The notes under the pieces were generated by a model. The model was given only the letters and a program-made list of their open reading frames with translations, had not been told where the DNA came from and searched no databases. Positions 17,687 to 26,082 of a DNA stretch of 64,000 bases are shown here, piece after piece. Location of the stretch: the NCBI GenBank assembly GCA_036389295.1, contig DASVQB010000030.1, positions 1-64,000 on the forward strand. Reading direction: 5' to 3'. The position numbers and the translations under genes are program-made. This DNA is from AC-37 sp036389295. Its GTDB lineage: Bacteria > Actinomycetota > Thermoleophilia > Solirubrobacterales > Thermoleophilaceae. How positions within the stretch are numbered: the stretch's first letter is position 1; each line of letters begins with the position of its first letter.

Positions 17687-18652
17687 GTGGCGGCGGTCGG
17701 CGGGTCGGCGAGCGGGCACGCCAGCGTGCGCGCCACGCACGCGAAGACGCTGGAGCTCGTGCGGGAGGCGGACGTCGGGGAGCGGGCGACCTGCGTGGTG
17801 GCGGTGGCGGCGCGGCTCGACGAGGAGGCGCTCCGCGCCCTGCGCGGGCGCGTGGAGCTGACGATCGCGGCGGGCGGGCGGTCGGAGTCCGTGCGCGGGC
17901 GGATGAACCCGGCGTTCCGCCCGGGCGACCCGCTGGTGGTGCGCCGGGCGGGCGCCGTGGCGCGCAACGCTGTCGTGATCGAGGCGGACCGGGCGGCGGC
18001 GGACCTCGACCGCGGGCTGGTGGAGCGGCTCGCCGCGGCGGGCGAGGCGGTGCGGGTGACGTTCGCGGAGGTCCCCGGCGCCGCCCCGGGGACGCTGGTG
18101 GTGGAGCCCGGACGCGGCGCGGCCGGCCGCGGTGGGCCGCCGGCGCGCGCCGGTGCCGCCGCCGGCTGCCTCGCCGTCGCCTCTCCGCTCGAGGCCGCCG
18201 ACGTCGATCGCGCGCTCGCCGCCCTCGACGCCGGCGGCCGCGTCGCGCTCCGCCGCGGTCCCGGCGACGACGCGCTGGCCGCGGAGCTAGTCGCCTCGGC
18301 TCACGACCGCGGCCACGACGTCCTCCCCGCCGCCGGCCTCGACCCGATCGACTCGGTGCTCGCCGTCCTGGGCGCCGCGGCGGCCGGCCACGAGGAGCTC
18401 GACGCGCGCTCCGCCCGCCCGCGCGACCTCGCCGCGGCCGGCGCCGGCTGCGTCGTCGTCGCCGGCCTGCCCGCCGACCGCGCCGCCCGCTGGCTTCGCC
18501 AGGCCGAGCGCGCCGGCGCCGCCCGCGCCGCGATCGGGCTCGACCTCGGCACCCCGCGCGAGCAGTACCTCGCGTGGCGCCCCGGCGGCGACCTCGCGAT
18601 CCCGGGCGCGCGCGGCCGGACCGCGACCGTCGCGATCGTGCTCGACCGCTAG
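17687..18652 (+). CDS. DUF371-domain protein with unassigned C-terminal domain
   Basis: GTG at 17687, two bases after the thioredoxin stop, yields 321 residues. Residues ~8-140 match DUF371, a small domain best known from archaea (GHASVRATHAKTLELVRE, GERATCVVAVAA, RRAGAVARNAVVIEADRAA). The C-terminal ~170 residues (GRVALRRGPGDDALAAELVA, LDPIDSVLAVLGAA) are Ala/Arg-rich with an alternating strand-helix pattern; I cannot place them in a family. Function unknown. The gene ends in CTAG, shared with the stop of the convergent methyltransferase gene. Confidence 0.8.
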   Translation: MAAVGGSASGHASVRATHAKTLELVREADVGERATCVVAVAARLDEEALRALRGRVELTIAAGGRSESVRGRMNPAFRPGDPLVVRRAGAVARNAVVIEADRAAADLDRGLVERLAAAGEAVRVTFAEVPGAAPGTLVVEPGRGAAGRGGPPARAGAAAGCLAVASPLEAADVDRALAALDAGGRVALRRGPGDDALAAELVASAHDRGHDVLPAAGLDPIDSVLAVLGAAAAGHEELDARSARPRDLAAAGAGCVVVAGLPADRAARWLRQAERAGAARAAIGLDLGTPREQYLAWRPGGDLAIPGARGRTATVAIVLDR

Positions 18653-19323
18653 CGCGGCGGTCGCGCTCCCTCGACCAGCAGGGTCGCCCGCTCCGACCCG
18701 CGCACGAGCCGCTGACCCCAGGTCGTGCGGTGGCGCGGCGCCTCGCCCGGCGCCAGCTCCCGCCACTCCACCCGCTCGAGCCCGGCGCCCCGCCAGCCGG
18801 GCGCGAGCCGCCCCTCGACGTGCTCGGCGTCGAGCGGCGGCAGGTCGAGCCGCTCGGCGTAGTCCGGGTCCGACGCCGCGCTCAGGTTGAGGTGCGCCAC
18901 CAGCCGCCCGCCGGGGGCGAGGAGCCGGACCACGCTCGCCAGTACGTCCGGGTCGGGCCGCCCGACCGCCCTCAGCAGCGAGCCCCACGGGAAGCTCACC
19001 GTGACGAGCGACGCCGCTCCCGCGAGCGCCTCGGGCAGCCGCTCGACGCTCGTCAGCAGGAACAGCGCGTTGGGCGCGCCGCCGCGCTCGGGTCGCCGCG
19101 CGGCCCGGCTCGCGCTCGCCGCCACGGCCTCGGCGAGCGGCTCCACCCCCACCACCAGCGCCTCCGGCCGCGCACGCGCCTCGCGCAGGACGAACCGCCC
19201 GTCGCCCGTGCCGAGGTCCACGACCGCGTCGCGGTGCGCCGCGACCAGCGCGGCCAGCTCGTCCTCCCCGATCGCCTCCGGCGTCCGCCCGCGCATGGCG
19301 CGCCACGACCCGCGTGCCTCCAT
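18649..19323 (-). CDS. KamB/NpmA-like 16S rRNA (A1408-N1) methyltransferase homologue
   Basis: The 224-residue Rossmann methyltransferase has the SAM loop VVDLGTGDGRF (33-43), VVGVEPLAEA, the RGGAPNALF stretch, SVERLPEALAG and VSFPWGSLLRAV. These blocks are the ones shared by KamB and NpmA, enzymes methylating A1408 of 16S rRNA and thereby conferring aminoglycoside resistance; the length matches too. No antibiotic biosynthesis genes adjoin it, so it may be a housekeeping or dormant homologue, or may have another substrate. Activity is not shown by sequence alone. Its stop codon overlaps the convergent DUF371 gene within CTAG. Confidence 0.8.
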   Translation of the reverse strand: MEARGSWRAMRGRTPEAIGEDELAALVAAHRDAVVDLGTGDGRFVLREARARPEALVVGVEPLAEAVAASASRAARRPERGGAPNALFLLTSVERLPEALAGAASLVTVSFPWGSLLRAVGRPDPDVLASVVRLLAPGGRLVAHLNLSAASDPDYAERLDLPPLDAEHVEGRLAPGWRGAGLERVEWRELAPGEAPRHRTTWGQRLVRGSERATLLVEGARPPR

Positions 19324-19366
19324 CGGCCTACCGTACGCCCGCGCCGCGACGACCGAGAGGAGCCCG

Positions 19367-20176
19367 ATGGACTACGACACGCTGAGGTACGAGCAGGACG
19401 ACCACGTCGTCACGCTCACCTACGACCGGCCCGACCAGCACAACGCGATCAGCCGCCGGATGAACGAGGAGCTGCACCACGCGTGGCAGCGCTTCCGCGA
19501 CGACGACTCGGCGTTCGTCCTGGTGATCACCGGCGCCGGCGACGTGGCCTTCTCCGCCGGCTGGGACCTCCAGGACGCGTCCGAGCTCACCGAGATGCCG
19601 GACTTCGACCGCTTCCGCAACCAGCTCTACAACTCCCCGGGCGACTGCGGCTACACCCGCCGCGTCGACGTCTTCAAGCCGGTGATCGCCGCCGTCAACG
19701 GCTACGCGTTCGCCGCCGGGCTCGAGACCGCGCTGCTCGCCGACGTCCGGATCGCGGCGGAGAACGCCGAGTTCGGCGCCCTCGAGCGCCGCTGGAACAT
19801 CGTCGCCGGCGACGGCATGACCGTGCGGCTGCCGCTCGTCGTCGGCTACGCGCGCGCGATGGAGCTGATCGTCACCGGCCGCCGGATCGACGCCCGCGAG
19901 GCGGAGCGGATCGGGCTCGCGAACGAGGTCGTGCCCGTCGGCAGGGCGCTGGAGCGCGCCCAGGAGCTGGCGCACGAGATCGCCGCCCTCCCCCAGGGCG
20001 CGATCCGCAGCGACAAGGAGTCGATCGTCCGCGGCGTCGGCCGCACCTACGAGGAGCGGCTGCGGATCGAGTTCGAGATGGCCCTCTCGATGTTCATGCG
20101 CCGCGACAAGCACACCGTCGGCGCGAGCGCCTTCAAGCGCGGCGAGACGCCGGAGTGGCCGAACCACGGGCTCTAG
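19367..20176 (+). CDS. Enoyl-CoA hydratase/isomerase (crotonase) family protein
   Basis: The 269-residue crotonase-fold enzyme acts on acyl-CoA thioesters. The oxyanion-hole segments AFSAGWDL and GYAFAAGLE are present. The first catalytic Glu can be placed in FGALERRW; the second position falls in AGDGMT, where the usual GGGGTQ-Glu pattern is altered, so the exact reaction cannot be assigned. ATG at 19367 has a strong GAGAGGAG Shine-Dalgarno 4 bp upstream, which excludes the longer upstream frame. Divergent from the KamB-like gene, 43 bp away. Confidence 0.92.
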   Translation: MDYDTLRYEQDDHVVTLTYDRPDQHNAISRRMNEELHHAWQRFRDDDSAFVLVITGAGDVAFSAGWDLQDASELTEMPDFDRFRNQLYNSPGDCGYTRRVDVFKPVIAAVNGYAFAAGLETALLADVRIAAENAEFGALERRWNIVAGDGMTVRLPLVVGYARAMELIVTGRRIDAREAERIGLANEVVPVGRALERAQELAHEIAALPQGAIRSDKESIVRGVGRTYEERLRIEFEMALSMFMRRDKHTVGASAFKRGETPEWPNHGL

Positions 20177-20222
20177 CGGCGCGTTCGCGGCGAGGATCGG
20201 GCGCGGTTAGGATCTGGCTCCC

Positions 20223-21641
20223 TTGATCCGATCCGACCAGCTGCCGGACGAGGCCGACGTCGCCGTCGTCGGCGCGGGGCTGTCGGGCCTCGTCGCGGCG
20301 CGCGAGCTCGCCGCCGCGGGGGCGTCCGTCGTCGTGCTGGAGGCGCGCGACCGCGTCGGCGGCCGGGTGCTGGGGAAGCGGCTCGGGGACGGGTCGGTCG
20401 TCGACCTCGGCGGCGAGTACTTCGGCCCGCTCAGCACGAAGATCATCGAGGCGGCGCGGTCGGTCGGGGTGGCCGAGCAGCCGGTGAGCGACCGCGGGCG
20501 GAAGCTGCTCGAGATCGACGGCGAGGTGCGGAGCTACCGCGGCTACATCCCGAAGGCCGGGGCGGTCGCGCTGCTCGACTGCGCGCAGGCGCTTTCGCGG
20601 TTCGAGCGGATGGCGCAGCGGGTGCCGCCGAGCGCGCCGTGGACCGCGCCGAAGGCGCGCGAGTGGGACGGGCAGACGCTCGGCTCGTGGATGCGGCGGA
20701 ACTTCCGCACGCGGGCGGGCCGCGAGCTGTTCGAGATGGGCGCCGAGGCGATCTGGTGCGCGTCGACCGACGACTTCTCCCTCCTCCACGCGCTGTTCTA
20801 CTCGAGGAGCTACGGGTCGTTCGAGTACCTCGGCACGGTGAAGGACGGCAGCCAGGAGCGGCGCTTCCACGGCAGCGCGCAGGAGATAGCCGTACGGCTG
20901 GCCGACGGGCTCGGCGACGCCGTCTCGCTCGAGTCGCCGGTGCGCGAGATCGCCCAGCGCGGCGACCGGGTGACGGTCGCCGGCGGGCGCTTCGCGGTCA
21001 CGGCCCGGCGGGCGATCGTCGCCCTGCCGCCGGTGATGGCCGGGCGGCTCGAGTACGACCCGCCGCTCCCCGGCCACCGCGACCAGCTAGTGCAGCGGCT
21101 CAACCCCGGCACGGCGCTCAAGTACGTGGCCGCCTACGACCGCGGCTTCTGGCGCGACGCCGGCCTGAGCGGCCAGGCGACGAGCACCCGCGGCCCGCTC
21201 GCGGCGATCTTCGACGCCTCGCCGGTCGGGGCGAGCTGCGCGGTGCTCGGCGGGTTCGCGGGCGGCCGGACGGCGCGCGCGCTGGCGAGCCTCCCGGAGC
21301 GCGCGCGGCGCGAGGCGGTCCTCGACCAGCTCGCCCGGCTCTACGGCGAGCGGGCGCGCACTCCCGACGAGCTGCACGAGAAGGACTGGTCCGCCGACCC
21401 GTGGACGCGCGGCTGCTACAACGCCGTCGCCGCCACCGGCGCGCTGACCTCGTTCGGCCCGGCGCTGCGCGCGCCGGTCGGGCGGGTCCACTGGGCGGGC
21501 GCCGAGACGGGCGTGCACGCCAACGGCTCGATGGGCGGCGCGGTGGACGCGGGCGAGCGGGCGGCGGGCGAGGTGCTGGAGCTGCTCGCGGTCGACCGCC
21601 CGGCGCGGCGGATCCCGATCGCGGCCGCGGGTGCCGCCTGA
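20223..21641 (+). CDS. Flavin monoamine oxidase-family FAD oxidoreductase
   Basis: The 472-residue protein starts with TTG at 20223. An N-terminal FAD motif VVGAGLSGLVAARELA (about 14-30) is followed by the LEARDRVGGRV signature, and the C-terminal FAD-closing motif WAGAETGVHANGSMGGAVDA is near 430-450. This is the MAO/polyamine oxidase layout; substrates include amines and amino acids. No signal peptide is seen. It is followed 5 bp later by the FAD-oxidase/SRPBCC fusion, so the two flavoenzymes are probably co-expressed. The natural substrate cannot be read from the sequence. Confidence 0.92.
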   Translation: MIRSDQLPDEADVAVVGAGLSGLVAARELAAAGASVVVLEARDRVGGRVLGKRLGDGSVVDLGGEYFGPLSTKIIEAARSVGVAEQPVSDRGRKLLEIDGEVRSYRGYIPKAGAVALLDCAQALSRFERMAQRVPPSAPWTAPKAREWDGQTLGSWMRRNFRTRAGRELFEMGAEAIWCASTDDFSLLHALFYSRSYGSFEYLGTVKDGSQERRFHGSAQEIAVRLADGLGDAVSLESPVREIAQRGDRVTVAGGRFAVTARRAIVALPPVMAGRLEYDPPLPGHRDQLVQRLNPGTALKYVAAYDRGFWRDAGLSGQATSTRGPLAAIFDASPVGASCAVLGGFAGGRTARALASLPERARREAVLDQLARLYGERARTPDELHEKDWSADPWTRGCYNAVAATGALTSFGPALRAPVGRVHWAGAETGVHANGSMGGAVDAGERAAGEVLELLAVDRPARRIPIAAAGAA

Positions 21642-21646
21642 GCGCC

Positions 21647-23689
21647 GTGCTCCGCCCCGGACCCGACGGCCTCCATCACCCCTCGACCGAGGCCGAGGTC
21701 CAAGAGCTCGTCCGCTGGGCGCGCGGCCGCGGGCTGCCGGTCCGGGTGCGCGGGACGGGCCACTCGGTCGACGACGCCATCTACACGAGCGCGCGCCGCG
21801 CGGGCCGCGCCGGCGAGAGCGTCGACGTCGCGCTCGACCGCTACGCGGGCATCGCCGTCGACGCCGAGCGCCGGGAGGTCACCGTCGAGGCCGGCTGCCG
21901 CCTGGGCGGCGACCCGCGGGACCGCAGCGGCCGCGGCAGCGTCGAGGCCGGCCTCTGCTGGCAGCTCGAGCAGCGCGGGCTCGCCCTGCCGGTCACGGCC
22001 GGCGTGACCCACCAGACCGTCGCGGGCTTCCTGATGACCGGCAGCGCCGGCGGGAGCCGCGACCACGCGCTCACCGAGCAGGTCGTGGCGATGCGGCTGG
22101 TCGACGCGAGCGGCGAGGTCCACGAGCTCTCGCCCGACCGCGACCCCGACCTGTTCGACGCGGCCGGTGTCTCGATGGGCCTGCTCGGGATCGTCTCGAC
22201 GGTCACGCTCCGGTGCGTCGAGCGCTTCGACGTCGAGGGCGAGGAGCGGATCGCGACGGTCGCGGCCGCGCCGTTCGACCTCGGCGCCGACGGCCCCGCC
22301 GGCGTGGACGGCTTCCTGCGCGAGAACGAGTACGCGCGCATGTACTGGTGGCCGCAGGAGGGCGTCGACAAGCTCTCGATCTGGACCGCCCGCGCGGTGC
22401 CCGGCCCGCCGTCGGCCGACCCGCGGCCGTACCGGCTGCTCCCCGAGGTCGCCGGCTCGACGACCCCGGCGCAGGCGATCGCCGGCACCGCGGTCGGCAT
22501 GGCGTGCCGGCGGCGCCGCTTCGGCCGGGCGGCCGCGGCCGTCTACAACGCGTTCATGCCGGACGGCGAGTCGCAGTCGTTCCGCGACGCCTGGTGGCGC
22601 GTCCTCCCGATGGACGACGAGCTGGACGAGCGGTTCTTCCCCAGCACGTGGTCCGAGCTGTGGCTGCCCGCGGAGGCGACCGGCGCGGCCATGCGCCGCC
22701 TGCGCGACCACTACCGCCTGCGCGGCTTCGCGGCCACCGGCGCCTACACGACCGAGGTCTACGGCGCGCCGGCGAGCCGGTTCTGGCTCTCCCCCGGGCA
22801 CGGCCGCGAGTCGACCCGCCTGAACGTCTGCTGGCACGAGCGCGGCCGGGGCGACCCGCGCGAGACGTACTTCCCGCAGTTCTGGGAGCTGCTCGGCGAC
22901 CTCGACTTCCGCCTCCACTGGGGCAAGCACCGCCTCCCCGACCCGCGCCGGGCGGCCGCGCACGCGCACGCCGGCTGGCCTCGCCTCGCCGACTTCCTCG
23001 AGCTGCGCCGGCAGATGGACCCGGAGGGGACGTTCCTGTCCGACTACTGGCGCGAGCAGCTCGGCGTGCCGGCGCCGGCCCGCAGGGCCGCCGCCCGGCC
23101 GGAGCCGAGCGCGCCGCCCGCCCCGCCGGCCGCCGGCTCGCCCGGCCGTCGCTGGCCGCTGCTCGTGAGGATGCGGCCGAGCGACGCGAGCTTCGCCGAG
23201 CGCGCGCCGTACGTGATCGACATCCACCGCACGGTCGCGGCCGCCCCGGAGGACGTCTTCGACGCGATCGTGATGCTGCGCGGCGCCACCGAGTGGCTGC
23301 CGGACTTCGTGCGCGCGCGCTGGGTCGAGGGCCCGAACGAGCGCGGCGAGCAGGTCGTGGAGGAGACGTTCAAGTTCATGACCCAGCGGGTGCGGACGTT
23401 CGTGGCCGAGCGCGGCCGCCACTGGATGGCGTCGATCGACGCGTGCACGCTGCCGCTCGGCCGGGAGATGATGGAGGACCTCGAGCTCGAGCCGCTCGAC
23501 GGCGGCCGCACCATGCTGCGCTGGCGCTACTACTACGAGCCGCACCCGCTGCTACGCCCTGCGCGGCGCCTGCTGCACCACGACTTCGACCGCATGCTGC
23601 GCCTCAGCCTCGACCAGCTCGAGGAGCACCTGGCCGCCGGCCGCGCCGCCGGCGCGCGGCCGGCGCGTTCCCTCGCCCCCGTCGGCTAG
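21647..23689 (+). CDS. ALO-type FAD-linked oxidase fused to SRPBCC/cyclase-like domain
   Basis: This 680-residue protein has two parts. Residues ~1-475 are a VAO-type flavoprotein: VRVRGTGHSVDD near 30-40 carries a His like the flavinylated residue of sugar-lactone oxidases, VTHQTVAGFLMTGSAGGS is the second FAD segment, and the C-terminal block ends FLSDYWREQLG. A ~45-residue Pro/Ala linker leads to ~145 residues resembling an SRPBCC START/cyclase domain (YVIDIHRTVAAAPEDVFDAI, EWLPDFVRARWVEG). The fusion suggests substrate handover from oxidation to binding or cyclisation. GTG at 21647 was chosen; CTG at 21638, in frame and overlapping the previous stop as CTGAGC, would add three residues. 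Confidence 0.85.
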   Translation: MLRPGPDGLHHPSTEAEVQELVRWARGRGLPVRVRGTGHSVDDAIYTSARRAGRAGESVDVALDRYAGIAVDAERREVTVEAGCRLGGDPRDRSGRGSVEAGLCWQLEQRGLALPVTAGVTHQTVAGFLMTGSAGGSRDHALTEQVVAMRLVDASGEVHELSPDRDPDLFDAAGVSMGLLGIVSTVTLRCVERFDVEGEERIATVAAAPFDLGADGPAGVDGFLRENEYARMYWWPQEGVDKLSIWTARAVPGPPSADPRPYRLLPEVAGSTTPAQAIAGTAVGMACRRRRFGRAAAAVYNAFMPDGESQSFRDAWWRVLPMDDELDERFFPSTWSELWLPAEATGAAMRRLRDHYRLRGFAATGAYTTEVYGAPASRFWLSPGHGRESTRLNVCWHERGRGDPRETYFPQFWELLGDLDFRLHWGKHRLPDPRRAAAHAHAGWPRLADFLELRRQMDPEGTFLSDYWREQLGVPAPARRAAARPEPSAPPAPPAAGSPGRRWPLLVRMRPSDASFAERAPYVIDIHRTVAAAPEDVFDAIVMLRGATEWLPDFVRARWVEGPNERGEQVVEETFKFMTQRVRTFVAERGRHWMASIDACTLPLGREMMEDLELEPLDGGRTMLRWRYYYEPHPLLRPARRLLHHDFDRMLRLSLDQLEEHLAAGRAAGARPARSLAPVG

Positions 23690-23700
23690 GCTTCCGCCGG

Positions 23701-25653
23701 ATGTCTGGGGGGATCCGAAGGACGCGGGTACGCCCGCTCGCGATCGCCGCCGCCGCGCTGCTGGGCGCGAGCGCGCTTCCGTCCGCCGCGTCCGCGCACA
23801 TCGAGCGGCCGTCGTACTGGCCCGACCCGGCGCCCGACACGTCCGTGACGCCGCCCACCGGCGGCAAGGTCCCGAAGGCGCGCACGCTGTCCTCCTCCCT
23901 CAAGGCCGCGCCGCCCGGCGACACGAGGGTCGTATGCCACACCGACTCGCTCAAGCTCGCGAAGAAGGCGGTCCGCCGCGCGCTCAGGAAGGGTTACTAC
24001 ATCCGGCCGAGCGACCACCGGACGCTCGACGCGAAGCGCGGCGCGCGCCTCGTGAAGATCAACGAGCAGCTGTTCAAGCGCTGCAAGTTCCGCGAGATCC
24101 AGCCGGCGGTGACCGCCTCGGGCAACAACGACCGCGTCGTGGTGATGCCCGGCATCTACACCGAGCCGACCTCGCGCGGCAAGCCCACGCACGACCCCGC
24201 CTGCGAGCAGTACCTGCGCAACAACGAGTTCGGCGACCCGGGCGCGCTCTCCTACGCGTACCACCTGCACTGCACCAACGACCAGAACCTGATCGCGGTC
24301 ATGGGCCGCGCGGCCGGTCCGGGCACCGACCCCGACCCGCCGCGCTACGACCGCCACGGCATCCCGAACCTCGGCCCGTGCGTCCGCTGCAACTTCCAGA
24401 TCGAGGGCTCGGGCGTCAGCGCCGACGACGTGGTGGTCGACGCCGGCCGCGTCGAGTCCGGCAACCACGGGCCGGCGCAGTCGAAGAAGGACGTCGGCAT
24501 CCGGGCCGACCGCGCCGACGGGTTCGTGCTCCGCAACATGACCGTGAGGCACGCGGGCGAGCACGGGATCTACGTGATGGAGTCGGACGGCTACCTGCTC
24601 GACCGGTTCAAGCTCTACTACAACCGGCTCTACGGCACGCTCACGTTCGTCGAGGACCACGGCCGGCAGCAGAACTGCGAGGCGGTCGGGCACGCCGACT
24701 CCGGGATCTACCCCGGCGCCGCCGTGGAGAGCGGAGTGCAGCGCCCGCCCGGCACGGACTTCCGCTACAACCAGGAGGTCCGGTTCTGCGACCTCCACCA
24801 CAACCTCGCCGGCTACTCGGGCACGGACGGCAACGCGGTCCACGTCCACCACAACAACTTCTACGACAACGCGCTCGGCATCCAGACCGACATCGCGACC
24901 GCCGCCGGGCACCCGGGTTTCCCCGGCGACTCGATGCTCGTCGAGCACAACAACCTGTACTCGAACAACTTCAACCCCTACGACGAGGGGTCGGACGTCA
25001 CGCCGGCGTTCCCGTTCCCGGTCGGGACCGGCATGTGGATCGCGGGCGGCAACCACCACGTGATCCGCAAGAACAACTTCTGGGACAACTGGCGCCGCGG
25101 CACGATGGTCTTCTCGGTGCCCGACGCGCTCGTGTGCGGGCCGGACAGCAAGAACAAGAGCCAGAAGGGCTGCGACCCGAACCAGGTCAACACCTCGCAC
25201 TACAACCAGCAGTACTCGAACTTCATGGGCGTCAAGCCGGACGGCACGCCGGCGCGCAACGGCGTCGACTTCTGGTGGGACGAGTTCCCGGACAACCGCG
25301 GCAACTGCTGGTACTGGAACACCGGCCCCGCGCCGATCACGAGCAACCCCGCCTCGCTGCCGGACTGCTCCGACGGCAAGGACCCCGCCTCGAGCGTGGG
25401 CAAGGGCAACGCCGCGAACACCGGCGAGCTGGCCGCGTGCGTGGCGGCGTTCGAGAGCCGCAACTACGACCGCTCCACGACCACCTGCCCGTGGTTCTTC
25501 ACGCCGGAGAAGCCCGGCTCGGGCGGCGGCACGCCGAGCTTCGACAGCCCCGCCCAGCTGGCCCGCTACCGCAAGGCGTTCGCAGAGTTCTGCGGGCGCA
25601 ACCCGTCGAGCGCGACGTGCGAGCCGTACGCGGGCGTGCTCGGCTCGCCCTGA
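23701..25653 (+). CDS. Secreted right-handed beta-helix protein
   Basis: The 650-residue product has a signal peptide (residues ~1-35; RPLAIAAAALLGASALPSA, cleavage after ASA). The mature chain has parallel beta-helix coils with repeated N-rich turns: GFVLRNMTVRHAGEHGIYV, NAVHVHHNNFYDNALGIQ, SMLVEHNNLYSNNFNPYD, NHHVIRKNNFWDN. Such folds occur in pectate lyases, alginate epimerases and surface polysaccharide enzymes; a catalytic triad cannot be assigned. Many cysteines (VRCNF, CDLHHN, NRGNCWYW) suggest disulfides outside the cell. ATG at 23701 sits 11 bp after the upstream gene. The last ~80 residues with DSPAQLARYRKAF may be a separate C-terminal module. Confidence 0.88.
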   Translation: MSGGIRRTRVRPLAIAAAALLGASALPSAASAHIERPSYWPDPAPDTSVTPPTGGKVPKARTLSSSLKAAPPGDTRVVCHTDSLKLAKKAVRRALRKGYYIRPSDHRTLDAKRGARLVKINEQLFKRCKFREIQPAVTASGNNDRVVVMPGIYTEPTSRGKPTHDPACEQYLRNNEFGDPGALSYAYHLHCTNDQNLIAVMGRAAGPGTDPDPPRYDRHGIPNLGPCVRCNFQIEGSGVSADDVVVDAGRVESGNHGPAQSKKDVGIRADRADGFVLRNMTVRHAGEHGIYVMESDGYLLDRFKLYYNRLYGTLTFVEDHGRQQNCEAVGHADSGIYPGAAVESGVQRPPGTDFRYNQEVRFCDLHHNLAGYSGTDGNAVHVHHNNFYDNALGIQTDIATAAGHPGFPGDSMLVEHNNLYSNNFNPYDEGSDVTPAFPFPVGTGMWIAGGNHHVIRKNNFWDNWRRGTMVFSVPDALVCGPDSKNKSQKGCDPNQVNTSHYNQQYSNFMGVKPDGTPARNGVDFWWDEFPDNRGNCWYWNTGPAPITSNPASLPDCSDGKDPASSVGKGNAANTGELAACVAAFESRNYDRSTTTCPWFFTPEKPGSGGGTPSFDSPAQLARYRKAFAEFCGRNPSSATCEPYAGVLGSP

Positions 25654-26027
25654 GCCGGCGGACGGCAGTCCCGGCCGTCGCGGCCCTCGCATGCGCGCTC
25701 GCGCTCGGCGCGTGCGGCGACTCGAAGGACGGCAGGACGAGCGCCGAGCGCCCGCCCACGCTGCCGGCCAACTTCAACCTCCAGCTCTACACGTGCGCGG
25801 ACTGGCAGCGCTCCGACGAGCCGACCCGCAGGTACGTGATCAGGCGCCTGCGCGAGGTCACGAGCGGCGAGGTGAGCGGCACGGGCGTGCGGGGTCGCGG
25901 GACGATCCTCCCCGACGACCAGGCCCGCGACCTGTTCGGCAACTACTGCCGCCAGCGCTTCGCCCGCGGGTTCGTGCTCTACAAGGTCTACGGCCAGGCC
26001 GCGGGCTTCGCCGGCGGGACGCCGTAG
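25650..26027 (+). CDS. Small lipoprotein of unknown function
   Basis: The frame encodes a textbook lipoprotein signal: RR in the n-region, hydrophobic VPAVAALACALAL, then lipobox LGAC. The ~100-residue mature part (LPANFNLQLYTCADWQRSD, ARDLFGNYCRQRFARG) holds two cysteines that could pair. The frame contains no ATG. I placed the start at CTG 25650 (CTGAGC, overlapping the beta-helix stop), which gives a 21-residue signal; GTG at 25617 would give an unusually long n-region and a 37-bp overlap. The CADW and YCRQRF pattern recalls small actinobacterial secreted proteins, but I do not recognise a family. It is probably co-transcribed with the beta-helix gene. Confidence 0.7.
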   Translation: MSRRTAVPAVAALACALALGACGDSKDGRTSAERPPTLPANFNLQLYTCADWQRSDEPTRRYVIRRLREVTSGEVSGTGVRGRGTILPDDQARDLFGNYCRQRFARGFVLYKVYGQAAGFAGGTP

Positions 26028-26082
26028 GCGCCGAGCGCAGCCGACGCGCCCCGAGCGCCCCCTGCGCCAGCCGCCGCGCCCC

